In this document: piece after piece, positions 26,556 to 35,500 of the stretch
Numbering within the stretch: the stretch's first letter is position 1
Layout of the letters: the number at the start of each line of letters is the position of its first letter
DNA from: Deltaproteobacteria bacterium
GTDB taxonomy: Bacteria > Myxococcota > Kuafuiibacteriia > Kuafuiibacteriales > Kuafuiibacteriaceae
DNA: 64,000 bases
Assembly: GCA_011526105.1 (NCBI GenBank)
Contig: WYAZ01000178.1
Coordinates: 1 to 64,000, forward strand
Direction of reading: 5' to 3'
Position numbers and translations under genes: made by a program
The notes under the pieces: model-generated
The model's input: only the letters and a program-made list of their open reading frames with translations
What the model was told of the DNA's origin: nothing
Databases searched by the model: none

Positions 26556-27634
26556 GTGACTGCGCGTGGGCGCTGGTGCATGGTCCACCCGTGTTTTGCG
26601 TCGCGCCGAGTCCTCGCCACCGCCCTTTCGGGACCAACCAGAGCAGCAGCCCACGAGGCAGCGTGCTCGTGGGCCTGCTTCTCCTGCTCCTGCACGCGTG
26701 TGATGAACCGGACCCGCAAGCGGGTGAGGATGCCTCGACCGTTCGATTCGATGCGGCTCCTGCGCACGACGCTGGGACGGACTCCGGCCTCCATGGAGAC
26801 GCTTCGCTCGACGCGGCCGCGCCGGATGGGGCAGAGGACGCGGGGCTTCTCGACGCTTCGATGGACCTCTGTGAAGCCGGCGCTCCGATCATCGATCTGG
26901 TGATCGTCGACTTCTGGATCGTCGACCGACCGGAACGGCGAGCCGCGCTCGTCGACGACCTCGCCCGGCACTTCGCGCGCGCCACCGGCTGCCGCGTCGA
27001 GCTGCGTGTGCTCGAGGTGGTCGAGTTTGAGGTGCCCCCGCACGACATCAGCCAGATCCTCACGGACTATGACTACATCGATCCTGTCGATGCGCAGCGC
27101 CTTTGGTACTACGAGAACCAAAACGTCGACATGATCTTGAGCGACATCAGCGAGGCGCTCGCGACCTCAGGGGTGGTGGTTCCCAGCGGCGCGGTGATCG
27201 TCGCGTTGTCGGAGCCCCAGTTCGAGGCCAGCGCCTACTACATCGAAGAGGACGCTTACGGCCTCGAGCCGCTCATCATCATCGAGAGCCACACCCTCGG
27301 CGGCTGGACCCTGGGCGCGGGCTACACGACCGTCGCCAATGGCGTCCTCTACCTCGCCGATGAGATCGTGCACGAGCTGGGGCACTTCATGGGGCTCCGC
27401 CACGCCTGTGCGAGCTGCTTCACGCTCGGCGACTATGCGGCGCTGGTGGCCTGCTGCGCAGCGTGTCCGCACGCCGAGGACGTCATGAGCTACTGCCGAA
27501 CTCGGGTGAGACCGGAAGACACGGAGACCAACGTGTTCCTGAGCTGCACGCTCGACTGGATCGAGTCGGGCTTCGTGCCCGCCTATGGACCCACCTACGA
27601 GACGAGTTATCAATCGATGGCCTGCGAGAATTAG
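26552..27634 (+). CDS. metzincin-like zinc metalloprotease lipoprotein
   Basis: The frame opens at TTG 26552 overlapping the ADH stop; GTG 26576 and GTG 26663 are other starts. From 26663 the signal is very short (VLVGLLLLLLHAC), with a lipobox LHAC. A spacer rich in Asp/Ala follows, then a catalytic domain with DEIVHELGHFMGLRHACAS, a full HEXXHXXGXXH metzincin zinc site, and a Met-turn at DVMSYCR. Paired cysteines surround it. This indicates an active secreted protease anchored by lipid. Substrate unknown. Start is uncertain. Confidence 0.75.
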   Translation: MSDCAWALVHGPPVFCVAPSPRHRPFGTNQSSSPRGSVLVGLLLLLLHACDEPDPQAGEDASTVRFDAAPAHDAGTDSGLHGDASLDAAAPDGAEDAGLLDASMDLCEAGAPIIDLVIVDFWIVDRPERRAALVDDLARHFARATGCRVELRVLEVVEFEVPPHDISQILTDYDYIDPVDAQRLWYYENQNVDMILSDISEALATSGVVVPSGAVIVALSEPQFEASAYYIEEDAYGLEPLIIIESHTLGGWTLGAGYTTVANGVLYLADEIVHELGHFMGLRHACASCFTLGDYAALVACCAACPHAEDVMSYCRTRVRPEDTETNVFLSCTLDWIESGFVPAYGPTYETSYQSMACEN

Positions 27635-28101
27635 GTTTCAGCTCGAACCCCCCGCAGGACTGCGGGCTTGCGGAGCGTGATGTTCTTCGCCCCAAAGCCG
27701 AGCCGTTCGTAGAGCGACCGAGCCCGCGTGTTGCTCGGCGTCACCTCGAGCTCGAGGGCCACGGGTTCGCGAGGCCACAATGCACGATCCTCAAAGATGG
27801 CTTCGAACAGACTCGTGCCTAGCCCCCGGTTTCGGTGAGCGCACTCGACGTAGAGCTCATCGACAATGCAGATCTCCCCGCCGTACTCGTTTGACCAAAA
27901 CGCCGCGAGCAGCGCGTACCCTACGACCTCTGCCCCAACCTCGAGCATCACCGCGCGCCCTCGGCCGGGCTCGGCGCGGAACGCCTCGAGCGTCTGGCAG
28001 ATCTGGGTCCTGGCGACCGGTTGGCCGGGGTCCTCCGTGTAGAGCGCGAGGCACATCCTCACGATGACCTCGTCCTCGTCCTTACGCGCGGGCCGCCACA
28101 T
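27631..28101 (-). CDS. GNAT-family acetyltransferase
   Basis: The 156-residue protein has the GNAT pattern: VGYALLAAFWS, CIVDELYVECAHRNRGLGTSLFEAI (acetyl-CoA motif with R/Q-x-x-G-x-G/A variant RNRGLG) and SNTRARSLYERLGF at the end. It should move an acetyl group onto an amine, protein or small molecule. The last codons overlap the convergent metzincin gene by 4 bases. The divergent neighbour is the FAD enzyme at 28195. Confidence 0.85.
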   Translation of the reverse strand: MWRPARKDEDEVIVRMCLALYTEDPGQPVARTQICQTLEAFRAEPGRGRAVMLEVGAEVVGYALLAAFWSNEYGGEICIVDELYVECAHRNRGLGTSLFEAIFEDRALWPREPVALELEVTPSNTRARSLYERLGFGAKNITLRKPAVLRGVRAET

Positions 28102-28194
28102 CCGCCGAATCTAGGCCCGAGTCGCGTCCGGATGAAAGCCCCCGGGGCGCGGCATCGCCGAGCCCCCATTTGATACCGCCCCACGGGCGCGGCT

Positions 28195-30669
28195 ATGCTG
28201 CGCCCCGGCATGAATCCGCCCGTACTCCCATCCCAAGCACGCGTCGTCGTCATCGGCGGCGGCGTCATCGGCACCTCGGTCGCGTATCACCTGGCCCACA
28301 TGGGCTGGAGAGACACCGTCCTGCTCGAACGCGATCGCATCACCTCCGGCACCACGTGGCATGCCGCCGGCCTGGTGGTCACCTTCGGCTCGACCTCCGA
28401 GACCTCGACCGAGATGCGCAAGTACACGCGCGACCTCTATGCACGTCTCGAAATGGAGACCGGACAAGCCACTGGCTTCAAGCCGATCGGGTTTATCGAG
28501 CTCGCCTCCGATGCGGACCGCCTCGAGGAGTACCGTCGTGTGTCTGCGTTTAATCGTCACTGCGGCGTCGACGTACACGAGATCTCGCCGTCGGAGGTGA
28601 AGCAGCTTTTTCCGCTCGCCAAAGTGGACGACGTGCTCGCCGGCTTCTACGTCAAAGAGGACGGCCGAGCGGACCCGGTGGACGTGACGATGGCCCTGGC
28701 CAAAGGCGCGCGTCTACAAGGCGTGAAGATCGTCGAGCAAGTCTCGGTCACCGGGGTGCTCACGAAGCGCGGCGTCGTGACCGGCGTTCAGACGAACGCG
28801 GGCGACATCCAGTGTGACTACGTCGTCAACTGCGCGGGCATGTGGGCGCGTCAACTCGGCGCGATGAACGGGGTGAACATCCCGAACCAAGCGGCCGAGC
28901 ACTACTATCTCATCACCGAGAAGATCCCAGGCCTGCTCCCCACCTTCCCGATCATCGAAGACCCGGGGCATCACGGCTACTACCGCGAAGAGAGCGGCGG
29001 CTGCCTCATGATCGGCCTCTTCGAGCCGGTCTGCGCCCCTTGGAAGGTCGGCGGCATCCCCCAAGACTTCTCCTTTGGTGACATCCCTCCGGACTGGGAC
29101 CGCATGACGCCTTACCTCGAGCGCGCGATGCAGCGGGTGCCCATCTCGCTGGAGGCCGGCATGAAGAAGTTCTTCTGCGGCCCCGAGAGCTTCACGCCGG
29201 ATCTATCGCCCTGCGTCGGTGAATCCGCCGAGGTGAAGAACTACTTCGTGGCGGCTGGCCTCAACTCCATCGGTATCATCACCGGCGGTGGTCTGGGACG
29301 AGTGATCGCGCACTGGATCGTCCACGGTCGGCCGGACGTCGACGTCACCGGCATGCACGTCGATCGTTTGCACCGCTACCAAGCGAACCCCGAGTACCGA
29401 AGAACACGCACCGTCGAAGCGCTCGGGATGGTGTACCAGTGTCACTACCCGTTCCGGTCGATGATGACCGCGCGTGGCGCTCGGAAGTCTGCGTTTCACG
29501 ATCGGCTCGCGGCTCAGAGGGCGTACTTCAAAGACGTGAGCGGATGGGAGGGTGCGGACTGGTACGCGCCGCCCGGGGTCGAGCCCAAGATCGAGAAGCT
29601 CACCTGGGGCCGCCCGAGTTTTTGGCCCTACTGGGAGGCCGAACACCGCGCGGTGCGAGAGGACGTGATCCTGATGGACATGTCCTTCATGGCGAAGTTC
29701 CTCGTGCAAGGTCGCGATGCAGGGCGTCTCCTCAACACCTTGTCCGGCAATGACGTCGACGGACCGTCAGGCCTCATCACGTATACTCAGTGGCTCAACG
29801 AAGGCGGCACGCTCGAGGCTGACCTCACTGTCACCAAGCTCGACGACGAGCGTTATCAGGTGGTCGCTTCCGACACCGCGCATCGCCACGCCGAGACCTT
29901 GATGCGCCGGCACTTTGGGGATGCGCACGCCTTTGTCACCGACGTGACCAGCGGCCTCGCGCAGCTGAACGTGCAAGGCCCGCGGTCGCGAGCGCTCATG
30001 CAGGCGGTGACCAGCGAAGACATGTCGAATGAGGCGTTTCCGTTTCGTGCCGCCAAGGAGATCGATATCGGCTTCGCCCGCGCGCTCTGCATCCGCATCA
30101 CGTACCTCGGCGAGCTCGGCTACGAGCTCTACATCCCCACCGAACAAGCCACCCACGTCTACGATCGTTTGGTGGAGGCGGGCGGTCCGCTCGGCCTCAA
30201 ACACGCAGGTTTGAAAGCGCTCGCGAGCTGCCGAATGGAGAAGGGCTATCGCGACTATGGCCACGACATCGACAACACGGACTCCGTGCTCGAGGCCGGA
30301 CTCGGCTTTGCGGTGGACCTCAAAAAGCCCGGAGGCTTCGTGGGCAAAGACGCGGTGCTCGCCAAGAAGGCTCAGGGGCCGCTCAAGAAGCGCCTCGTGC
30401 AAGTGCTGGTGAAGGACCCCGAGCCCCTCATGTTCCATGCGGAGATCGTTCGCCGCGACGGCGTGGCGCTCGGCTACGTGCGCGCGGCTTCCTACGGCTT
30501 CAGCCTCGGCGGCGCGGTCGGGTTGGCGATGATCGAAGCGGACGTGCCGATCGATAACGCGTTCCTGTCTTCGGGGACCTGGGAGGTCGAGATTGGCGCC
30601 AAACGCTGGCCTGCGGTGGCTTCCCTCCGCCCGCTGTATGATCCACAGATGGCGAAGGTGAAGGCCTAG
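28195..30669 (+). CDS. FAD-dependent oxidoreductase with GcvT domain (dimethylglycine/sarcosine dehydrogenase-like)
   Basis: The 824-residue protein begins with an FAD-binding domain (VVVIGGGVIGTSVAYHL, near residues 17-33; SGTTWHAAGLV) of the DAO family and continues into the aminomethyltransferase-like fold with YLGELGYELYIP and GLKALASCRMEKGYRDYGHDI. That order is the dimethylglycine/sarcosine dehydrogenase type, which takes an N-methyl group to the folate C1 pool. ATG 28195 or 28210 could be the start. The frame is intact and the length is typical (about 810-860). Confidence 0.85.
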   Translation: MLRPGMNPPVLPSQARVVVIGGGVIGTSVAYHLAHMGWRDTVLLERDRITSGTTWHAAGLVVTFGSTSETSTEMRKYTRDLYARLEMETGQATGFKPIGFIELASDADRLEEYRRVSAFNRHCGVDVHEISPSEVKQLFPLAKVDDVLAGFYVKEDGRADPVDVTMALAKGARLQGVKIVEQVSVTGVLTKRGVVTGVQTNAGDIQCDYVVNCAGMWARQLGAMNGVNIPNQAAEHYYLITEKIPGLLPTFPIIEDPGHHGYYREESGGCLMIGLFEPVCAPWKVGGIPQDFSFGDIPPDWDRMTPYLERAMQRVPISLEAGMKKFFCGPESFTPDLSPCVGESAEVKNYFVAAGLNSIGIITGGGLGRVIAHWIVHGRPDVDVTGMHVDRLHRYQANPEYRRTRTVEALGMVYQCHYPFRSMMTARGARKSAFHDRLAAQRAYFKDVSGWEGADWYAPPGVEPKIEKLTWGRPSFWPYWEAEHRAVREDVILMDMSFMAKFLVQGRDAGRLLNTLSGNDVDGPSGLITYTQWLNEGGTLEADLTVTKLDDERYQVVASDTAHRHAETLMRRHFGDAHAFVTDVTSGLAQLNVQGPRSRALMQAVTSEDMSNEAFPFRAAKEIDIGFARALCIRITYLGELGYELYIPTEQATHVYDRLVEAGGPLGLKHAGLKALASCRMEKGYRDYGHDIDNTDSVLEAGLGFAVDLKKPGGFVGKDAVLAKKAQGPLKKRLVQVLVKDPEPLMFHAEIVRRDGVALGYVRAASYGFSLGGAVGLAMIEADVPIDNAFLSSGTWEVEIGAKRWPAVASLRPLYDPQMAKVKA

Positions 30670-30672
30670 CGC

Positions 30673-31110
30673 TTGTCTCACTCGGTCGGAGACTTTTCTA
30701 GCCCGCTCTTTGCTCTCGTTCTGTATGCGTCTTGGAGCATTGTGCTCGTGCTCGCGGTGGTGAGCTGGCGCGGCATCTTGATCCTACGACGCGAGTTGGC
30801 GCTCAACGCGGTCCCGAGCGGCACGCCGCACGGCCCCGATGTCTACTGGCGTCTCAATCGCGCCCACGTGAACGCGGTCGAAAATCTCCCCATCTTTGGC
30901 GCCGTAGTGGTGGCGGGCGTGCTTCTCGGGGTCAGTCATCCGTGGTTTTCGACGCTGGCGTGGACCGTACTCGCGGGCCGCCTGGCGCAGTCGATCTTCC
31001 ACGTCTCCGGCTCGAGTGAACTCGTGGTCTCGCTTCGCTTCTCCGCTCTATTCGTTCAGCTCGCGGCCATCGCTGGAATGGTAGTACTGATCTTCTCGCA
31101 TCAAGGGTGA
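30673..31110 (+). CDS. MAPEG-family membrane protein
   Basis: The 145-residue protein, from TTG 30673, has four hydrophobic segments and RLNRAHVNAVENLPIFGAVVV, the family motif RxxxNxxENLP that binds glutathione in MAPEG enzymes. Bacterial members are glutathione-transferase-like or of unknown role. Three bases separate it from the FAD enzyme gene, so they are likely co-transcribed. It overlaps the convergent FabL-like gene by 10 bases. Confidence 0.78.
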   Translation: MSHSVGDFSSPLFALVLYASWSIVLVLAVVSWRGILILRRELALNAVPSGTPHGPDVYWRLNRAHVNAVENLPIFGAVVVAGVLLGVSHPWFSTLAWTVLAGRLAQSIFHVSGSSELVVSLRFSALFVQLAAIAGMVVLIFSHQG

Positions 31111-31874
31111 AGCGAGGTCCCACCGTCGACGACCAGCACCTGGCCCTGCACCATGTCCGCAAGCGGACTGGCGAGAAACAGCACGGTGTTTGCCACGTCT
31201 TCGGGCGTCACGTTTCGGCCCTCGACCATCGAGCGCCGCCTGCGTTCTTCGAGCACCACTTCGACGCCCGGAAGCTCACGTAGTGCGCCGGTATCGACGA
31301 CCCCCGCGCGCACGCAGTTCACGTTCACCCCCCGCGGTCCGAGCTCGAGCGCAAAGTGGCGAGTGAGCGCTTCGAGGGCCGCCTTCGTGGCGCCAATGCC
31401 GCCGTACATGGGCAGCGCGCGCTCGGCGCCCCAGCTCGACAGAGTGATCGCGCGGGCCCGCGAGGCGCGGCCTTCCCGGGCGACGAGCATCGCGGTCGCG
31501 CTTTGCATCAGCAGCATGAATGCGCGCGCATTCAGGTTCATCGCGTAGCTGAAGTTCTCCGGTGTGACCGCGCCAAGAGGCCTAAACCCGCCGCCGGCCG
31601 CGTTGGAGACGATGATGTCGAGGCCGCCCCACTGCTCGCCGATGGCGTCCACCACCAAGGCGGCGTCTTCCTCCTCCGAGAGGTCGGCCTTGAGGAGCAG
31701 CACGCGTCGTCCGAGCGCCATGATCTGGGCGCCGGTCGACTGCGCCTCGATGGGGGCATTCAGATAGGTGAGGGCGACGTCGGCCCCGGCCTGGGCGAGC
31801 CGAAGCGCGCACGCGGCGCCGATGCCGCGCGAGCCACCGGTGACCAGCGCGGTCTGACCAGAGAGGTCGATCAT
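31101..31874 (-). CDS. fabL: enoyl-ACP reductase, FabL type (SDR)
   Basis: The 257-residue SDR protein has the NADPH-binding TGGSRGIG and NAAGGG motifs and the active-site YGGIGATK, which has the Tyr-x6-Lys spacing of enoyl-ACP reductases, rather than Tyr-x3-Lys. The C-terminus (DTGALRELPGVE, VLFLASPLADMVQGQ, VVDGGTSL) follows Bacillus FabL residue by residue. It reduces the trans-2-enoyl chain on an acyl carrier. Its ATG overlaps the PPTase stop (ATGA), placing it in the synthase operon, where the megasynthase has no obvious reductase for that step. Role in trans is inference. Confidence 0.8.
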   Translation of the reverse strand: MIDLSGQTALVTGGSRGIGAACALRLAQAGADVALTYLNAPIEAQSTGAQIMALGRRVLLLKADLSEEEDAALVVDAIGEQWGGLDIIVSNAAGGGFRPLGAVTPENFSYAMNLNARAFMLLMQSATAMLVAREGRASRARAITLSSWGAERALPMYGGIGATKAALEALTRHFALELGPRGVNVNCVRAGVVDTGALRELPGVEVVLEERRRRSMVEGRNVTPEDVANTVLFLASPLADMVQGQVLVVDGGTSLHP

Positions 31875-32518
31875 GGGCTCGAGCTCTCGCGTTCGGTGGC
31901 GCGCGCCCACAAGACCTCGGGGGCAAAGGGGAGCGCCCCTTGCTCAAAAGAGACCCGTGGATCGAGCGCAGGCTCGAGCGAGACGAGCGGCAGCGCGAAC
32001 CCGCGGCCCAGCCACTTGGCGTAGGCTTCTTTTTGACACCAGGCCAAGGTGCTCGCCGCGGCACGCCTCTCGTCGGGGACAGAAGACAGCCGGGCTCGTT
32101 CCTCGACCGAGAACGCGGTCTCGAGCAAGCTCGCCTCGGGAAAGAAGATCCTCTCGAGGTCGACCCCGACACGTCCCATCGTATACGAGGCCGCGGCGTA
32201 CCCAGCGGCGTGCGAGATGCTCAGATGCCCGGGCAGGCGCGTGTGGCCGTCGACAAAGAGCTCGGGCTGACCTCGATTGTTCTCGAGGACCGAGCGCCGG
32301 ATGACGAGGCTGCGAAACGGGAGCCCAGTGAACATCTGAGCCGCACGCTTGGCCGCGATGCGGCCAGCCAGCCACTCGTCGTGCCGCTTCTTGAGCCCGA
32401 GTGAGCGCCGGAGCGTTTCTTCTTCGGGCGCGAGCCAACGCGGCTGCCGCGCGAAGAAGTCTCGGACCACATCATCGACCGAGAGTGTGACGAGGTCTTC
32501 GGGCAGCGAATCACTCAA
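31871..32518 (-). CDS. Sfp-type 4'-phosphopantetheinyl transferase
   Basis: The 215-residue enzyme has GVDLERI and WCQKEAYAKWLGRG, the magnesium- and CoA-binding motifs of Sfp-type transferases. It attaches phosphopantetheine to the carrier domain of the upstream synthase. The TTG start (32518) overlaps the synthase TGA stop, so translation is coupled. The frame opens earlier at 32794 but that stretch is antisense-shadow of the synthase. Confidence 0.88.
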   Translation of the reverse strand: MSDSLPEDLVTLSVDDVVRDFFARQPRWLAPEEETLRRSLGLKKRHDEWLAGRIAAKRAAQMFTGLPFRSLVIRRSVLENNRGQPELFVDGHTRLPGHLSISHAAGYAAASYTMGRVGVDLERIFFPEASLLETAFSVEERARLSSVPDERRAAASTLAWCQKEAYAKWLGRGFALPLVSLEPALDPRVSFEQGALPFAPEVLWARATERESSSP

Positions 32519-35500
32519 AGCAGGGCTCCCGGTACACTCTTGGCTCGATATCGCTCTACGTACAAGAGGGGTCCATCGGCGCCCACGACCAGGAGGTTGC
32601 TCTCGATCTCGTCGCCGCCTCGTCGCCACAGCTGCATCTCGAGGGTCACGACCTCGCCGGTCGCAAACACGGCCCTCGGCGAGACATCCACGCGCCCAAA
32701 ACCCATCGGCAACGCAGTGAGACCATAGGCGAGCCGTCCCACGAGCCCCGCCGCTTGGAGACACCCGTCGAGCAGCGCCGCGGGGAGCTGCCAATCCTCT
32801 GCCTTCGAGTCCACGACGAGCGCTTCGACCGGCGGCACCACCAAGCGGGCCACCGCGCGGCCCTCACCCACCATCGCCACGCCTTGGAGGCAACGAAACA
32901 CCGGTCCGTGGAAGATCGCGCGCGCACCCCGGCTCAGGTCGGGTTGCGCAGGGTAGGGGTACGGCACGAGCGAGGCCGGCACAAGGAGTCCGGCCGGCTT
33001 GGGCAACGGTTGAGCCGCGATGCGAAGGCCGGTGATGTGGCTGCGTCCGAACTCGAGCACCACCCCGTCGTCGCGCAACACGTCTTGCCGAAGCTCGAGT
33101 CGGTCCTCGCAGCGACAGATTCCGACTCGGACCTGTTTGCTCTCACGGACCTTGATCGCCTGCAGGATCTCCACCTCACCCACGGTGAACTCTGCGCCCG
33201 ATTGCGCGACGAGCTCGCGAAACATCTCCAGCGCCATCACCCCGGGGAGAATGGGTGTTGCACCCATGCGATGCTGATCGAGGAAGGGCTCGTCGGCGCG
33301 CAGGGTGCGTTCGTAGATATCTAGATCGGTATCGCGACGCACGGGCAGACCGAGCGCGGGCAGGTCCGCAGGTGTTGCGAAAGAGCCGGTGTTCGGCGGC
33401 AGTTGATGGTCGAGGTCGAGCGCCCCGAGCTCATGTGCAAAGAGCACCTCGGACTCTGACAGCCCGCTCCACAGCTCACGGACGACGTGATTGGCGCCTT
33501 CGGTCGGCGGCATGAAGGCCTGCCCGGCCTTCTCGAGAAAGACCCGCGACGAACCGCGTGCGGCCATGCCGATCTCGTCCCACGCCGGCCAGTCGAGGAC
33601 CGACACCCGAACCCGAGGGTGACGCGCGCGGTAATGGGTGGTGATTCGCGCCATGAGCTCGTTCGCGAGCGCGTAGTCCGTCTGACCATGTCCGCCGAAT
33701 CGACCGGACACGGAGGAGAAGGCCACCACATGAGAGGGCGCTCGGTCCTTGAAGCCGTGGAGCAGATGCAAGAGGCCGTAGACCTTTCCGCCCAAGGTCG
33801 CGGCCACGATCTCGTCGGTCTTCTTGCCCACCGGTTTGGCGAGCTCGAAGCCGGCCCCGTGAATGAGGCCAAAGTCCGAAATCGCGCCGAGCCGATCTCG
33901 CCAGCTCGAGACCTCGCTCCACGAGGCGAGATCGACGGTGTGGTAATGAACCTCGGCCCCCGCTTCGCGCATGAGATGTACGTTGCGGTCGATCTCCAAG
34001 ACCCGGCGCAAGCCTTCGACGCGTTCACTCCACTTGGCGGGCGTGAAGCCGGGCTGAACCTTCATCTTCTCGAGCCAGCTTGCGGTGAGCTGCTCGACCG
34101 CGGTGCCGTCCATGCCTCGCCAAGCTCCGAGGGTGGCCGCGTCGGGGAGAGGCGTTCGCCCGAGCAAGTGCAACGTGGGCCGGTAGAGCCGGGCGAGCTG
34201 CAGTGCGACACGCGCCGTTACCCCGCGGGCGCCGCCGCTCACGATCCAGGTGCGAGGCAGAGGCTCGGAGCCTTCCACATCTCGAGCGGCTCGGGGCGCG
34301 AGCACCGGATGCACCCGTTTTCCGCGCAGGCGGCCCACCTCGAGCCGTGGCACGCCGAGCTCGAGCTCTTCGAGTAGGGCCTCTGCAACTTCACTTGCAG
34401 ACGCCGAGGTCGCGACATCCAAGCTGAGAACGGTGAGGTCTGGGCGCTCGTGGCGCATCGCCTTCAGCAGCCCCTGGAGCGCGCCACCATCCGGGCGTGC
34501 CTTGCCATGGTTCATGAAACCCAGTCCGCCGCCCATGGAGGTGATCGCGAAGAGAAGGCCGTTTTCGGGGGGGGGATGTGCGGCAAACAGCGAAAGCGGC
34601 TCCTCCGCCACTTCGCTCACCCAGCGTGCGAGATCCGACGACCCGAGTGTCAGAGGATCCTTGTCGGAGGGGGCGAGGAAGAGGCCCCAAGCGTCAAAAC
34701 TCATCCGCGAGAGCTGGTCCTTCGCTTCTCGGATGGAGCGCACCGGTACGACGAGGGTGCCGCGGTGAGCGAGCGCGGAGGCGAGGGTCTCGGCCCTCGG
34801 GTCCTGACCGATGAGCAGGAGCCGCCTCGGGGATCGCGCACGCCGTGCCGTCGGTTTTGGCTCCTCCACCAACCGGATGACGTGTCGGCTCATGACCTCG
34901 GGCCCGGCCTCGAGCCCGTCGAACACCGCGCTGGATCGAGCGGGCCGCTGGTAGCTCAAACTCGTGAAGTCTGGCTCTTCGGCGCTTCCGGCCGGCACGA
35001 CGCGATCGGTGACGTGAAGCCGAGAGGCGCGGGGCTCCACCACCAAGCTCATCACATTGTCCACGCGACGGACCGTGTTCATCGTCGGGTGCACGACCTC
35101 TCGGTCCCGGGCGCAGTCGAAACGATCACGCAGCAGGGCCTTTGCACCTTGGGCGTCGCTCGCCTGATCGAGCAGCGCCACTGCTCTTCGCAATCGGTGT
35201 TGACTGTGCTCCGGGGTCTTTCCGCCCCGGGATGGGCCGGACCTGGCGTGGTTGGTCCCCACAAAACGTCCGGACACACTCTCCTTCCAGAGCAACCGAC
35301 CGTCTTCGATTTCAGCGTAGAGCGCCCTCGCGCTCGCGCTCTCGGAGATCAAGACGCCCCACCGTCCGGCGCTCGCTCGCGCTTCGAGCACCACGGTGGC
35401 CTCCTCCAAGGACCTGCAGCTCTCGACGAGCTCCTTCACCAGCTCGGGATGGGGGCGGTGCTCCGGAAGCCCGGTCGGTGGTTCACCATCGAGGAGAGCA

